Below are positions 1 through 7,695 of a DNA stretch of 64,000 nucleotides, piece after piece (within the stretch, counting starts at the first letter, position 1; every line of letters begins with the position of its first letter). A model generated the notes under the pieces. That model ran no database searches and was not told where the DNA came from. It worked only from the letters and a program-made list of their open reading frames with translations. The stretch comes from Arthrobacter sp. AFG7.2. Its GTDB lineage: Bacteria > Actinomycetota > Actinomycetes > Actinomycetales > Micrococcaceae. Location: positions 1 through 64,000 of the forward strand of contig NZ_PJMB01000014.1 of NCBI RefSeq assembly GCF_002892835.1, in the 5' to 3' direction. The position numbers and the translations under genes were made by a program.

Positions 1-2
1 AG

Positions 3-509
3 TGGGCCAGAAAAGCAGTCCTGGACCAGGAACCCGAAACCGGAGAGCTCACCACGTGGCTCCGCCGGCTCTACACCGCCCCCGGCACCGGCGACCTGCT
101 GGCCATGGACTCCAAAGCCCGGCTCTTCCCCACCGCGCTCCGCCGCTACCTCCAAGTACGGGATGACACCTGCCGCACCCCCTACTGCGACGCCCCCATC
201 CGCCACCACGACCACATCATCCCCTGGCACCAGCACGGACCCACCACCAGCACCAACGGCCAGGGCCTCTGCGAAGCCTGCAACCACACCAAAGAAACAC
301 CCGGCTGGACAACCCACACCGTCCCCCGACCACGGCACACCGTGCAGCTCCGGAGCCCCACCGGCCACACCTACCACTCCACCGCACCACCACCACCCGG
401 CACAGTGCCCGATCACAGCGGGCGAACTCGTGTTGCAGCTGCCTCTGCAACGGGGCCGGCACGTGCTGCGGCGGTGGAGGTGGTTGGCCGTGCCGTAATG
501 GCTGGCTAA
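3..509 (+). CDS. HNH endonuclease, 13E12/DUF222-type, C-terminal part (5' end outside window)
   Basis: The frame is open from the window edge, so the N-terminus is missing. The visible part carries an HNH zinc-finger nuclease core: a CRTPYCD cysteine pair, then DHIIPWHQHGPT with the His-rich catalytic segment, then GLCEACNHTKETPGW with the second CxxC and the Asn-His pair. This order is typical of the 13E12 repeat/DUF222 proteins that occur in many copies in Arthrobacter and mycobacteria. The upstream segment (TTWLRRLYTAPGTGDLLAMDSKARLF) fits the linker before the HNH domain in that family. The C-terminal tail is Ala/Pro-rich and low complexity. The cellular role of this family is not established; it is a predicted nuclease of unknown target. 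Confidence 0.85.
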   Translation, partial: WARKAVLDQEPETGELTTWLRRLYTAPGTGDLLAMDSKARLFPTALRRYLQVRDDTCRTPYCDAPIRHHDHIIPWHQHGPTTSTNGQGLCEACNHTKETPGWTTHTVPRPRHTVQLRSPTGHTYHSTAPPPPGTVPDHSGRTRVAAASATGPARAAAVEVVGRAVMAG

Positions 510-526
510 GGACGTTCACAACCGGT

Positions 527-549
527 GCAGCCGGGCACCCCCGGGCTGC
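527..549. terminator. Hairpin between convergent genes
   Basis: GCAGCC and GGCTGC arms with adjoining GGG/CCC pairing lie between the HNH stop and the inositol monophosphatase stop. There is no clear T-run, so termination activity is inferred from position and stem only. Confidence 0.45.
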
Positions 550-558
550 GAGTATCGG

Positions 559-1389
559 CTACGCCACCGAACCGGATTCAAGGGCCGCACGCAGCTCACG
601 TACGGCCGTCGTGCCTCCCGCGATGAACCATTCGAGGCCATTGACGCGCACGGTCTCCACCGCACCGCCGGCCGCCCGGACTATCGCTTTGCCGGGCAGC
701 CAGTCCCATTCAGGGCAGCTGTGCTGGAACCAGCAGCCGAGCTGGCCGTCCGCAACCCGGCCAAGATCGCAGGAACCGGAGCCAAGCATCCGCAGCGCCG
801 CAGCTGACGTGGCCGCCGCATGCCAGGGCATGGCACACATGGGGTCCATCAGCCAGCTGGGGTGGATGTACGTTGCCGCTCCCAGCTGGGCAGCGGGGGT
901 TGCGTTACGCTCGCCCCTGTTGTCGTGAAAAACCGTAAGCGGTTCGCCGTTCAGGCTTGCCGGGTGTGCCACGCCGCCGAGCCACAGCTTGTCCTCCTCG
1001 GGCTGGAAGATTGCGCCTAGCAACACGTCGGACTGGTCCTTCAGGGCGATGGCGGAGCACCAGTAGGTGGAGCCGTGCAGGAAGTTGTAGGTGCCATCCA
1101 CGGGATCAATGACCCAGGTCCGGCCGCTTGTGCCCTGCACCGAAGCCCCTTCCTCGCCCAGAATGCCGTCTTCAGGACGGCATCGCTGCAGCTGTTCGAG
1201 CACATAGGCTTCGGCCGCATGGTCAGCCGCCGTCACGACGTCCGAAATGGAGGTCTTCTGTTGCGACTGCAGGCCTGCCATCCGCATGAGCAGCGCCAGC
1301 TGCCCGCCCTCCCGCACCAGGGCTGTTGCCAGCTGGTAATCGTCCAAAGAGGGGTCAAGTTCAACAGTGCTGTGCCGGCCAGTGGTCAT
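559..1389 (-). CDS. Inositol monophosphatase family protein
   Basis: Predicted Mg2+-dependent phosphomonoesterase of the IMPase/FBPase superfamily, acting on inositol phosphate, histidinol phosphate or a similar small substrate. At 276 aa it has the usual family length. Metal-binding motif 1 is visible as GEEG (E79-E80), motif 2 as DPVDGTYNF (D95, D98) and motif 3 as EWDWLPGKAIVRAAGG (D229). The start is an ATG at 1389. The gene is divergent from the membrane protein at 1422, with only 32 bp between the start codons, so the promoters must overlap or be leaderless. HisN-type histidinol phosphatases of actinobacteria belong to the same fold; substrate cannot be assigned from sequence alone. Confidence 0.88.
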   Translation of the reverse strand: MTTGRHSTVELDPSLDDYQLATALVREGGQLALLMRMAGLQSQQKTSISDVVTAADHAAEAYVLEQLQRCRPEDGILGEEGASVQGTSGRTWVIDPVDGTYNFLHGSTYWCSAIALKDQSDVLLGAIFQPEEDKLWLGGVAHPASLNGEPLTVFHDNRGERNATPAAQLGAATYIHPSWLMDPMCAMPWHAAATSAAALRMLGSGSCDLGRVADGQLGCWFQHSCPEWDWLPGKAIVRAAGGAVETVRVNGLEWFIAGGTTAVRELRAALESGSVA

Positions 1390-1421
1390 GGTTTCAGTTT
1401 ATGGGGCGCGATAATGAAGCC

Positions 1422-2051
1422 ATGGCCAAAACACCTGCCCAGCGGATCAAGAAGCACGGCTCCAAGGCGGCGATACCGCAGCACCACCTTCCTCCGGTGG
1501 TGAACCCGACAACGGCCCGCACCCCGGAGAAAGCCCAAAGCAACAGCAACCTCATCCTGATCGCGGGCGTGGTGGCCAGCCTTTTCCTCTTCTGGTACCT
1601 GCACCTCCTGACCCTGGACCAGCTCCGGCAGCTCTCCGGCGGCCTGGCCATGCCGGATTCGCTCATCGGTGGCTTCGATGCGGCTTACATCGGCCAACTC
1701 CAGGCAGCCATGGACGACGATGCCCGTGGCCAGCTCAATTACGTGCACAAAACGGCGGGAACCCTGTTTCCCTTGATCTTCGGCTTTACCTGGCTGTTGC
1801 TGATCGGGACGAACGTAGCCCGGAAGTCGCTCCGTTGGGTGCTCTGGGCCCTGCCTCTGCTCTTTGTGGTGGTCCGGCTCTGGGGCAACGCCGCCATTGA
1901 CGGGGTGCTGGCCTCCGACGCTGCCGACGCCGCCCAGGTGGCCCTTGCGTCCGGGCTCACGGTTGCCGGCTGGGTACTTTTGGTCCTGAGCCTGCTGGCC
2001 GGTGCCGCTGCTGTTGTTCTCGGCACCCGCAAGCCCAAAGCCTCTAACTGA
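1422..2051 (+). CDS. Small integral membrane protein, unknown function
   Basis: A 209-aa protein beginning MAKTPAQRIKKHG, with a basic, Gln/Pro-rich cytoplasmic N-tail (about 45 residues). A hydrophobic segment around 44-64 follows, then a hydrophilic extracytoplasmic stretch and three further TM segments (about 108-130, 133-152, 165-200). An in-frame ATG lies 21 nt upstream and is an alternative start. I chose 1422 because the basic MAKTPAQR start is typical of actinobacterial membrane proteins. The 3' end overlaps the convergent DUF998 gene by 8 bp. No family recognised. Confidence 0.7.
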   Translation: MAKTPAQRIKKHGSKAAIPQHHLPPVVNPTTARTPEKAQSNSNLILIAGVVASLFLFWYLHLLTLDQLRQLSGGLAMPDSLIGGFDAAYIGQLQAAMDDDARGQLNYVHKTAGTLFPLIFGFTWLLLIGTNVARKSLRWVLWALPLLFVVVRLWGNAAIDGVLASDAADAAQVALASGLTVAGWVLLVLSLLAGAAAVVLGTRKPKASN

Positions 2052-2799
2052 TCGCAGCCCGGGCCCGGGCCTCTTTGCGGTGCCGGTGGACACGCTGGGC
2101 AATGACCAGTCCCGCGGCGGCCATCCCCACGGTGACGGGGTAGCCCATAAGCCGTTCGAGCGTGCCGGGCTCGGGAACATCCATACCGGTCAGACCTCCG
2201 GCGGCCAGGGCGGCGAGGGATACCGCACCACAGGCCAGGATGAACCAGGCGATGGGTGTTTTGCGCAGCCACAGGATGCCGAGGACCAGCAGGGCAACAG
2301 CACCGGCAAGGAAGTACATCACCGCGCCCGCGAAGTGCCAGCCAGAACCTGCGTCCTCCGGCACCAGTCCCACAATCACAGTCCCGGCCCCGGCGGTCCC
2401 CGTCAGGATCCGGACCCAGACGGCTGCCAGCCACGGCTTCCGCCGCGGTTGGACCCGCACATCCGCAAGGGCAGCCACGCACAACAGCCCGGAACTCAGG
2501 AGAAGGGCTCCCAGCAGCATGCCAAGTCCCTGGACCACGAACGAGGCGTTCATCAGCCAGTTCAGCGGGGAACACACCTCGCGGCCGTCAAAGATGCCGC
2601 AGTTCAGCGCGCCGAGATCGCTGATATAGCCCGTCCGCACATCGTAGGGTTTCGGACCTGCCCAGGCACCGATCACGGCCGCTTCAGCCGCAAAATACTG
2701 CAGCACGCTCAGGACCGACCACGCGCCGATGTACTGGCGGGTGGAGTCGGTGTCCGGAATAAAAGCAACAGACCGGGCTGTGGACGGCGCTGAACTCAT
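2044..2799 (-). CDS. DUF998 family membrane protein
   Basis: A 251-aa polytopic membrane protein with about six or seven TM segments. Features of DUF998 are visible: an N-terminal TM helix followed by a G-x-K-P-Y-D-V-R-T-GYISDLGA motif, a small extracytoplasmic loop with two Cys (NCGIFDGREVCSPLNWLMNASFV), then repeated hydrophobic helices with the sequence GLVPEDAGSGWHFAGA between them. The GYISDLGA-type motif and the H in GWHFAGA are the conserved features of this family. Function is unknown. It is convergent with, and overlaps, the small membrane gene at 1422. Confidence 0.8.
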   Translation of the reverse strand: MSSAPSTARSVAFIPDTDSTRQYIGAWSVLSVLQYFAAEAAVIGAWAGPKPYDVRTGYISDLGALNCGIFDGREVCSPLNWLMNASFVVQGLGMLLGALLLSSGLLCVAALADVRVQPRRKPWLAAVWVRILTGTAGAGTVIVGLVPEDAGSGWHFAGAVMYFLAGAVALLVLGILWLRKTPIAWFILACGAVSLAALAAGGLTGMDVPEPGTLERLMGYPVTVGMAAAGLVIAQRVHRHRKEARARAAIS

Positions 2800-2881
2800 G
2801 CCTTGAGCGTAGTACGGCTCCGCACCTTGTATGCTTGTATCCGTGTCCGGCCGGACTGGCCCGCCAATCTGACGGATGCAT

Positions 2882-2954
2882 GCCCTCGTAGCTCAGTGGA
2901 TAGAGCACGGCTCTCCTAAAGCCGGTGTCGTTGGTTCGATTCCAATCGAGGGCA
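2882..2954 (+). tRNA. tRNA-Arg (anticodon CCT)
   Basis: Full cloverleaf by eye. The acceptor pairs GCCCTCG (2882-2888) with CGAGGGC (2947-2953), and the discriminator is A. The D-arm is GCTC/GAGC. The anticodon stem CGGCT/AGCCG has loop CTCCTAA, giving anticodon CCT, which reads AGG. The T-arm contains GGTTCGATTCC. CCA is not encoded. Confidence 0.97.
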
Positions 2955-2955
2955 C

Positions 2956-3453
2956 TTGAATCTTCCTCCCCCCGGGTTTGCGCTCCGCGCCTACCTCCTG
3001 GGCGCCCGCCAACCCAGCACCCCTGCGCCCATCACTGAGGCGGGGCAATGGACGGTCCAGCGGGACCTGCTGGACCGTGCGGAAGGCACCCGCGGAACCT
3101 TTTCCGGCGTCGTGCGTTTTGTCCCTACCGACGACGGCGGCCTGGCCTTCGTAGAGGAAGGCACCATGCGTTGGCCGTCCTTCACCGGCCCCGCTTCCCG
3201 CCAGTACCTGCTGCGGACCGCCGGGCGTCCCGACGCCCTGGACTTCTTCTTCCCGGACGGCCGACCGTTCCACCGGATGAGCTTCGCCCCGGACTCCAAC
3301 CTTGACAGCCACTGGTGCGACCCCGACACCTACCGGGTCGCCTATACGTTCGAGGGCGAGGACAGGTTCAGCTACACCTGGGACGTCCAGGGCCCGCGCA
3401 AGGACCTGCTGCTGGCGTCCCGCTTGTTCCGCATCCAAGTTTCTGCCGCATGA
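2956..3453 (+). CDS. DUF6314 family protein
   Basis: A protein of about 165 aa whose body matches what I know of DUF6314: a W-T-V-x-R-D-L-L-D-R-A opening strand, an E-G-x-M-x-W-P motif, FFPDGRPFHRM, a SHWCDPDTYRVAY segment and a terminal W-D-V-x-GPRKD-LL. The fold is probably a small lipocalin-like barrel; function is unknown. The reading frame begins with a TTG two bases after the tRNA-Arg 3' end, and no ribosome binding site is visible, so the start is uncertain (CTG codons further in are alternatives). An insertion after LLG (GARQPSTPAPITEAG) looks unlike the rest of the family. The 3' end overlaps the Nudix start as ATGA, so the two are translationally coupled. Confidence 0.7.
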   Translation: MNLPPPGFALRAYLLGARQPSTPAPITEAGQWTVQRDLLDRAEGTRGTFSGVVRFVPTDDGGLAFVEEGTMRWPSFTGPASRQYLLRTAGRPDALDFFFPDGRPFHRMSFAPDSNLDSHWCDPDTYRVAYTFEGEDRFSYTWDVQGPRKDLLLASRLFRIQVSAA

Positions 3454-3869
3454 AACACCGCATTGTGGTCTCGGCCGTCTGCGTCTTCGACGACGCCGGC
3501 CGCCTCCTGACCGTGCGGAAGCGCGGTACCGGCATGTTCATGCACCCGGGCGGCAAGCCGGAGGCGGGGGAAACAGCTGTCCAGGCGGCAGCACGGGAAC
3601 TGGCGGAAGAGGTGGGCATCGTCCTTGATCCGCGTGCCCTGCAGCTGATGGGAGTCTGGATTGCCGACGCCGCCAACGAGGCCGCCACGGACATCGAGGC
3701 TACGGTCTTTATGGCGCCCGGTACCTGGCAGGCCCACCCGTCCGCGGAGATCGACGAAATCCGCTGGCTGGAGCTGGATGCCGAACCCACCCCGGACCTT
3801 GCCCCGCTGCTGACGGACCACATCCTCCCGGAGCTCGCCAGGCCCCGCAGCGGGGACAACTTCAGCTAG
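3450..3869 (+). CDS. Nudix hydrolase (MutT-like)
   Basis: Predicted hydrolase of a nucleoside diphosphate linked to another moiety. The 139-aa protein carries a complete Nudix box at residues 35-57: G-x5-E-x7-R-E-L-x-E-E-V-G-I, all catalytic residues present. The start ATG at 3450 sits in an ATGA overlap with the DUF6314 gene. The last 4 bp overlap the convergent ABC exporter. The substrate cannot be inferred; closely related small Nudix proteins sanitise oxidised nucleotides or cleave NDP-sugars. Confidence 0.9.
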   Translation: MKHRIVVSAVCVFDDAGRLLTVRKRGTGMFMHPGGKPEAGETAVQAAARELAEEVGIVLDPRALQLMGVWIADAANEAATDIEATVFMAPGTWQAHPSAEIDEIRWLELDAEPTPDLAPLLTDHILPELARPRSGDNFS

Positions 3870-5779
3870 AGCTCGGGAACGGCTTCCTGGGCAACGGCGG
3901 TGGCTTCGTTGAACTGGGTGCGGTACAGCTCGGCGTACCGTCCTTCGGCAGCCAGGAGCTCGGTGTGAGTCCCCTGTTCCACGATCCGGCCGTCCTCCAC
4001 CACCAGGATGGCATCCGCGGCGCGGATGGTGGACAGGCGGTGTGCAATCACGACGGCGGTGCGCCCCTCGAGCGCGGCGCCCAGGGCAGCCTGTACGGCG
4101 GCTTCATTGGTGGAATCAAGCGCAGCCGTTGCCTCATCGAGGATGACCACCCGCGGCTGGGCGATCAGCAGCCGCGCGATGGTGAGCCGCTGGCGTTCAC
4201 CGCCGGAAAGCCGGTACCCGCGCTCCCCCACCACGGTGTCCAGCCCGTCCGGAAGGGACCGGATCATGCCTTCCAGCCTCGCCTGCCGGATGGCCTCCCA
4301 CATCTGCCCCTCGGTAGCGTCCGGACGGGCCAGGCGCAGGTTCGAGGCGATGCTCTCGTGGAAAAGGTGGCCGTCCTGGGTGACCATGCCCAGGGTTTCC
4401 CGCATCGAGTCGAAGGTCAGGTCGCGGACATCCACCCCCGTGCCGGGAAGCGAACCGCCGAAACGGACGGCGCCGGAATCGACGTCGTAGAGCCGGGCCA
4501 ACAGCTGGGCGATGGTTGACTTGCCCGCGCCTGAGGAGCCCACCAGCGCCACCGTCTGCCCGGGCTCCACCCGGAAGCTGATGCCGTGCAGGACTTCCTC
4601 GCCGCCGCGGGTGTCCAGGGTGGAGACGTCTTCCAGGGACGCCAGCGAAACCTTGTCCGCAGAGGGGTAGGAGAACCGGACGTCGTCGAACTCGACGGAG
4701 AGCGGGCCGCGCGGCGATTGCACCGCATCGGGCTTCTGGCGGATGAGCGGCTTGAGGTCAAGGATTTCGAAGACGCGCTCGAAGCTGACCAGGGCGCTCA
4801 TGATTTCCACCCGAGCGTTGGAGAGTGCTGTGAGCGGGGCATAGAGCCGGGTGAGCAGCAAGGCCAGCACAACGACGTCGCCCGCAGCCAGTTGCCCTTC
4901 CAGGGCCAGCCAGCCGCCCAGGCCGTACACCAAGGCCAGGGCCAGGGCGGAGACCAGGGTCAGGGCCGTGACGAAAGTGAACTGGAGCATCGCCGTCCGG
5001 ACGCCGATGTCCCGCACCCGTCCTGCCCGGAGTGCGAACTCACGGGATTCCTCGTCCGGGCGCCCGAAGAGCTTCACCAGGGTGGCGCCGGGGGCGGAAA
5101 AGCGCTCAGTCATCTGCGTGCCCATGGTGGCGTTGTGCTCGGCGGCCTCGCGTCGCAATTCGGCCAGCCTGGAACCCATTTGGCGGGCGGGGATGAGGAA
5201 GATCGGCAGCAGGATCATGGCCAGCACGGTGACCAGCCAGGACTTGTTCAGCATCACCACCAGCGTGAGGGCCAGCGCCACTACGTTGCTGACCACCCCG
5301 GACAGCGTGCCGGCGAAGGCAGACTGCGCCCCGATCACATCGTTGTTGAGCCGGCTGACCAGGGCACCGGTACGGGTTCGGGTGAAGAAGGCGATCGGCA
5401 TCTTCTGCACGTGGTCGAACACCTTGGTGCGAAGGTCCAGGATCACGCCCTCGCCGATCGAGGAGGAGAGCCAGCGCGTCACAAGCCCCAGCCCCGCCTC
5501 GGCCACGGCCACGGCCGCGATCAGTATTGCAAGCCAGATCACCGTTCCGGCGTCCGTCCTGGCGATGATCGCGTCAACCACCTGGCCGGCGAGCACCGGT
5601 GTCGCAACCGCCAGGACGGCCATCACGATGGACAGCAGCACGAAGGCGATCAGCCGGCGGCGGTGCGGCCGCGCGAAGCCGAACACGCGCTTGAGGAGCT
5701 CTTTGGAAAACGGCTTGGACCCGTTGGAGGCGCGGGTGATGTTGTAGAGGGAGCTCCAGGCAACCCTGTCCATACTCAT
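3866..5779 (-). CDS. ABC exporter, fused permease/ATPase (MDR type)
   Basis: A 637-aa half-transporter that would dimerise in the membrane. Six TM helices span residues about 35-330. The nucleotide-binding domain follows, with Walker A GSSGAGKST (about 413), signature LSGGERQR (about 524), Walker B VVILDEATAALD (about 543) and the switch H in IAHRLSTI. The order TM-NBD and the length fit the lipid A/multidrug exporter group. Its start codon overlaps the ABC-F stop codon (ATGA), so its translation is probably coupled to that gene and it shares its leader-controlled promoter. This suggests export of the compound to which the ABC-F protein gives tolerance, but substrate is not identifiable from sequence. 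Confidence 0.92.
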   Translation of the reverse strand: MSMDRVAWSSLYNITRASNGSKPFSKELLKRVFGFARPHRRRLIAFVLLSIVMAVLAVATPVLAGQVVDAIIARTDAGTVIWLAILIAAVAVAEAGLGLVTRWLSSSIGEGVILDLRTKVFDHVQKMPIAFFTRTRTGALVSRLNNDVIGAQSAFAGTLSGVVSNVVALALTLVVMLNKSWLVTVLAMILLPIFLIPARQMGSRLAELRREAAEHNATMGTQMTERFSAPGATLVKLFGRPDEESREFALRAGRVRDIGVRTAMLQFTFVTALTLVSALALALVYGLGGWLALEGQLAAGDVVVLALLLTRLYAPLTALSNARVEIMSALVSFERVFEILDLKPLIRQKPDAVQSPRGPLSVEFDDVRFSYPSADKVSLASLEDVSTLDTRGGEEVLHGISFRVEPGQTVALVGSSGAGKSTIAQLLARLYDVDSGAVRFGGSLPGTGVDVRDLTFDSMRETLGMVTQDGHLFHESIASNLRLARPDATEGQMWEAIRQARLEGMIRSLPDGLDTVVGERGYRLSGGERQRLTIARLLIAQPRVVILDEATAALDSTNEAAVQAALGAALEGRTAVVIAHRLSTIRAADAILVVEDGRIVEQGTHTELLAAEGRYAELYRTQFNEATAVAQEAVPEL

Positions 5780-7446
5780 TTTTTGGTGCCTTTCGGGGCG
5801 CTGGCGGTCAGCACTTCAGTGACGACGCCGTCAACCACATTCCAACGTACATCCAGCCGCACGTTCTCCAGCAGCCTGCGGTCATGGGTGACCAGCAGCA
5901 GTGCGCCGTCGTAGCTTTCCAGTGCCTCTTCAAGCTGTTCGATGGCCGGAAGGTCCAGGTGGTTGGTGGGCTCATCCAGGACCAGGAGGTTAACGCCGCG
6001 GGCCTGGAGAAGTGCCAGCGCGGCCCGGGTCCGCTCGCCGGGGGACAAGGATTCGACCGTGCGGGACGTGTGGTCTGCCTTGAGTCCGAACTTTGCCAGG
6101 AGCGTCCGGACCTCGGCCGGGTTCAAGTCAACCAGGACCGCCTCCACGGCGTCCGCCAGGGTCAGGTGCCCCGCGAGCAAGCCCCGGGCCTGGTCGATCT
6201 CGCCCACGGCCACCGAAGCGCCCATCGAGGCGCTGCCGGAGTCCGGTTCGGTGACCCCCAGAAGCAGGCGCAGCAGCGTGGACTTTCCGGCGCCGTTGGG
6301 GCCGGTGATGCCGATCCGCTCACCGGCGTTGAGCTGAGCGTTGACGGGGCCGAGGATGAAGTCGCCCTGCCGGACCACGGCGTCACGGAGCGTAGCCACC
6401 ACCGAGCTGGAGCGCGGCGCCTTGCCAATGGAGAACTGCAGCTGCCATTCCTTCCGCGGCTCCTCCACCACATCCAGCCGGGAAATCCGCGACTCCATCT
6501 GCCGCACCTTCTGGGCCTGCTTCTCGGAAGATTCCGCACTGGCGGCGCGGCGGATCTTGTCATTATCCGGGCTCTTTTTCATGGCGTTCCGGACGCCCTG
6601 GGAGCTCCATTCCCGCTGGGTCCGCGCGCGGGACACCAGGTCTGCCTTCGTCGCGGCGAAGTCTTCGTACTTTTCGCGCGCGTGCCGGCGGGCCACTGCA
6701 CGTTCCTCCAGGAAGGCGTCATATCCGCCGTCGTAAACGGCAACCGCATTCTGAGCCAGGTCCAGTTCCACCACCGTGGTGACGCAGCGCGCAAGGAACT
6801 CCCGGTCATGGCTTACGAGGACAACCCCGCCGCGAAGGCCGGTGACGAAGTCCTCCAGCTTAGCGAGCCCTTCGAGGTCAAGATCATTGGTGGGCTCATC
6901 CAGCAGCACGACGTCGAACCGGCTCAGCAGCAGCGCCGCCAGGGCCACCCGCGCGGCCTGCCCGCCGGAAAGGCCGGTCATGGCTGCGTCCGGGCCGGTC
7001 TCCAGCCCAAGGTCCGACAGCACAGCGGGTAGCCGGTCATCGAGGTCGGCGGCACCGGAGGCCATCCACCTGTCGAAAGCCAGCGCATAGGCATCATCAG
7101 CCCCGGGAGCGCCGGCACCCAGCGCCTCAGCGGTGGATTCCATCTCGGCGGTGGCCTGGGCGCAGCCGGTGCGCCGGGCAATGTACGTTGCAACGGTTTC
7201 ACCCGATACGCGTTCGTGTTCCTGGGGAAGCCAGCCAACAAAGGCGTCGGCGGGAGCGAGGCTGACCGAGCCTTCCTGTGGCCGGTCCACGCCGGCGAGG
7301 AGCCGCAGCAGCGTGGATTTTCCTGCTCCATTGGCGCCTACCACGCCAACCACATCTCCGGGGGCCACGGTCAGGGAAAGACCGGAGAAGAGCTGCCGGT
7401 GGTCATGACCGCCGGAGACGTCCTTGGCCACGAGGGTTGCAGTCAT
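5776..7446 (-). CDS. ABC-F family ATP-binding protein (probable ribosome protection)
   Basis: A soluble 556-aa protein with two ABC ATPase domains and no TM segments, the ABC-F layout. Domain 1: Walker A GANGAGKST (about 40), signature LSGGQ (about 156), Walker B LLDEPTNDLD. A charged, coiled-coil inter-domain linker with basic residues (about 240-330) precedes domain 2: Walker A GPNGAGKST (about 380), signature LSPGE (about 465), Walker B LVLDEPTNHLD. Start ATG at 7446 has a GAAAGGAT ribosome site; the longer open frame upstream belongs to the leader. ABC-F proteins act on the ribosomal E site, either in translation control or in antibiotic displacement. The attenuator-like leader and the coupled exporter favour the resistance role, by inference. 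Confidence 0.9.
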   Translation of the reverse strand: MTATLVAKDVSGGHDHRQLFSGLSLTVAPGDVVGVVGANGAGKSTLLRLLAGVDRPQEGSVSLAPADAFVGWLPQEHERVSGETVATYIARRTGCAQATAEMESTAEALGAGAPGADDAYALAFDRWMASGAADLDDRLPAVLSDLGLETGPDAAMTGLSGGQAARVALAALLLSRFDVVLLDEPTNDLDLEGLAKLEDFVTGLRGGVVLVSHDREFLARCVTTVVELDLAQNAVAVYDGGYDAFLEERAVARRHAREKYEDFAATKADLVSRARTQREWSSQGVRNAMKKSPDNDKIRRAASAESSEKQAQKVRQMESRISRLDVVEEPRKEWQLQFSIGKAPRSSSVVATLRDAVVRQGDFILGPVNAQLNAGERIGITGPNGAGKSTLLRLLLGVTEPDSGSASMGASVAVGEIDQARGLLAGHLTLADAVEAVLVDLNPAEVRTLLAKFGLKADHTSRTVESLSPGERTRAALALLQARGVNLLVLDEPTNHLDLPAIEQLEEALESYDGALLLVTHDRRLLENVRLDVRWNVVDGVVTEVLTASAPKGTKK

Positions 7447-7604
7447 TTTGTATCCTTTCGCCACTGCATTCGCAGCGGGTTTCCTGCCTGAACTGGCTGG
7501 CACGGCCATGCGGATGACCCGAAAGGAAGGCGCGCGGGCCGCAGGACATGAAAGAACCCGCTGGTCCGGACTTGGGGGGTGTACGGACCAACGGGCTCGA
7601 CCAT
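7443..7604 (-). CDS. Candidate leader peptide of the ABC-F gene
   Basis: An ATG at 7604 opens a 53-codon frame (MVEPVGPYTPQVRTSGFF...) whose TGA overlaps the ABC-F ATG as ATGA. The ATG is only a few bases downstream of the predicted -10 box, so the transcript would be nearly leaderless. The Pro-rich start (VEPVGPYTPQV) lies exactly over the terminator-like stem at 7554-7598, the geometry of ribosome-mediated attenuators. No ribosome site is visible. Translation is hypothetical. Confidence 0.4.
   Translation of the reverse strand: MVEPVGPYTPQVRTSGFFHVLRPARLPFGSSAWPCQPVQAGNPLRMQWRKDTK
7554..7598 (-). terminator. Attenuator-like terminator in the ABC-F leader
   Basis: A 15-bp stem, with two non-Watson-Crick positions, is formed by 7584-7598 and 7554-7568 (arms with GAACCCGCTGGTCCG and its near complement) around a 15-nt loop. 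On the transcribed minus strand it is followed by TTTCAT. It lies about 110 nt upstream of the ABC-F start, inside the transcript, so it would stop transcription before the gene unless read through. Confidence 0.65.
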
Positions 7605-7606
7605 CA

Positions 7607-7635
7607 AGCATAGTCGAAACACCACCCCCGGTAAA
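7607..7635 (-). promoter_or_regulatory. Predicted promoter of the ABC-F/ABC exporter operon
   Basis: On the minus strand, TTTACC (7635-7630) and TATGCT (7612-7607) are separated by 17 nt, a fair match to a sigma-A-type promoter. An AT-rich stretch lies immediately upstream (AATTTTA), as is common at WhiB7-activated resistance promoters. WhiB7 control is inference. Confidence 0.5.
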
Positions 7636-7695
7636 ATTGGCTTCTGCAGGGCAAGCTAAAATCAAGTCAACTGTCCGTTCTGCAGAGAGCCCTTA

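Noticed and set aside
3..509. HNH gene as part of a mobile intron or homing element
   Set aside because: The 13E12/DUF222 type is a repeated chromosomal family; nothing here shows intron or intein structure.
1386..2180. 264-codon open frame opposite the small membrane protein
   Set aside because: Arg/Gly/Pro-rich shadow; the plus-strand frame has a clear TM pattern.
2882..2954. tRNA-Arg as an integration site
   Set aside because: No integrase, no direct repeat of the 3' end and no foreign island in the flanks.
4586..5914. 442-codon open frame opposite the ABC exporter
   Set aside because: His/Gln/Gly-rich shadow; no start context and the exporter domains lie on the other strand.
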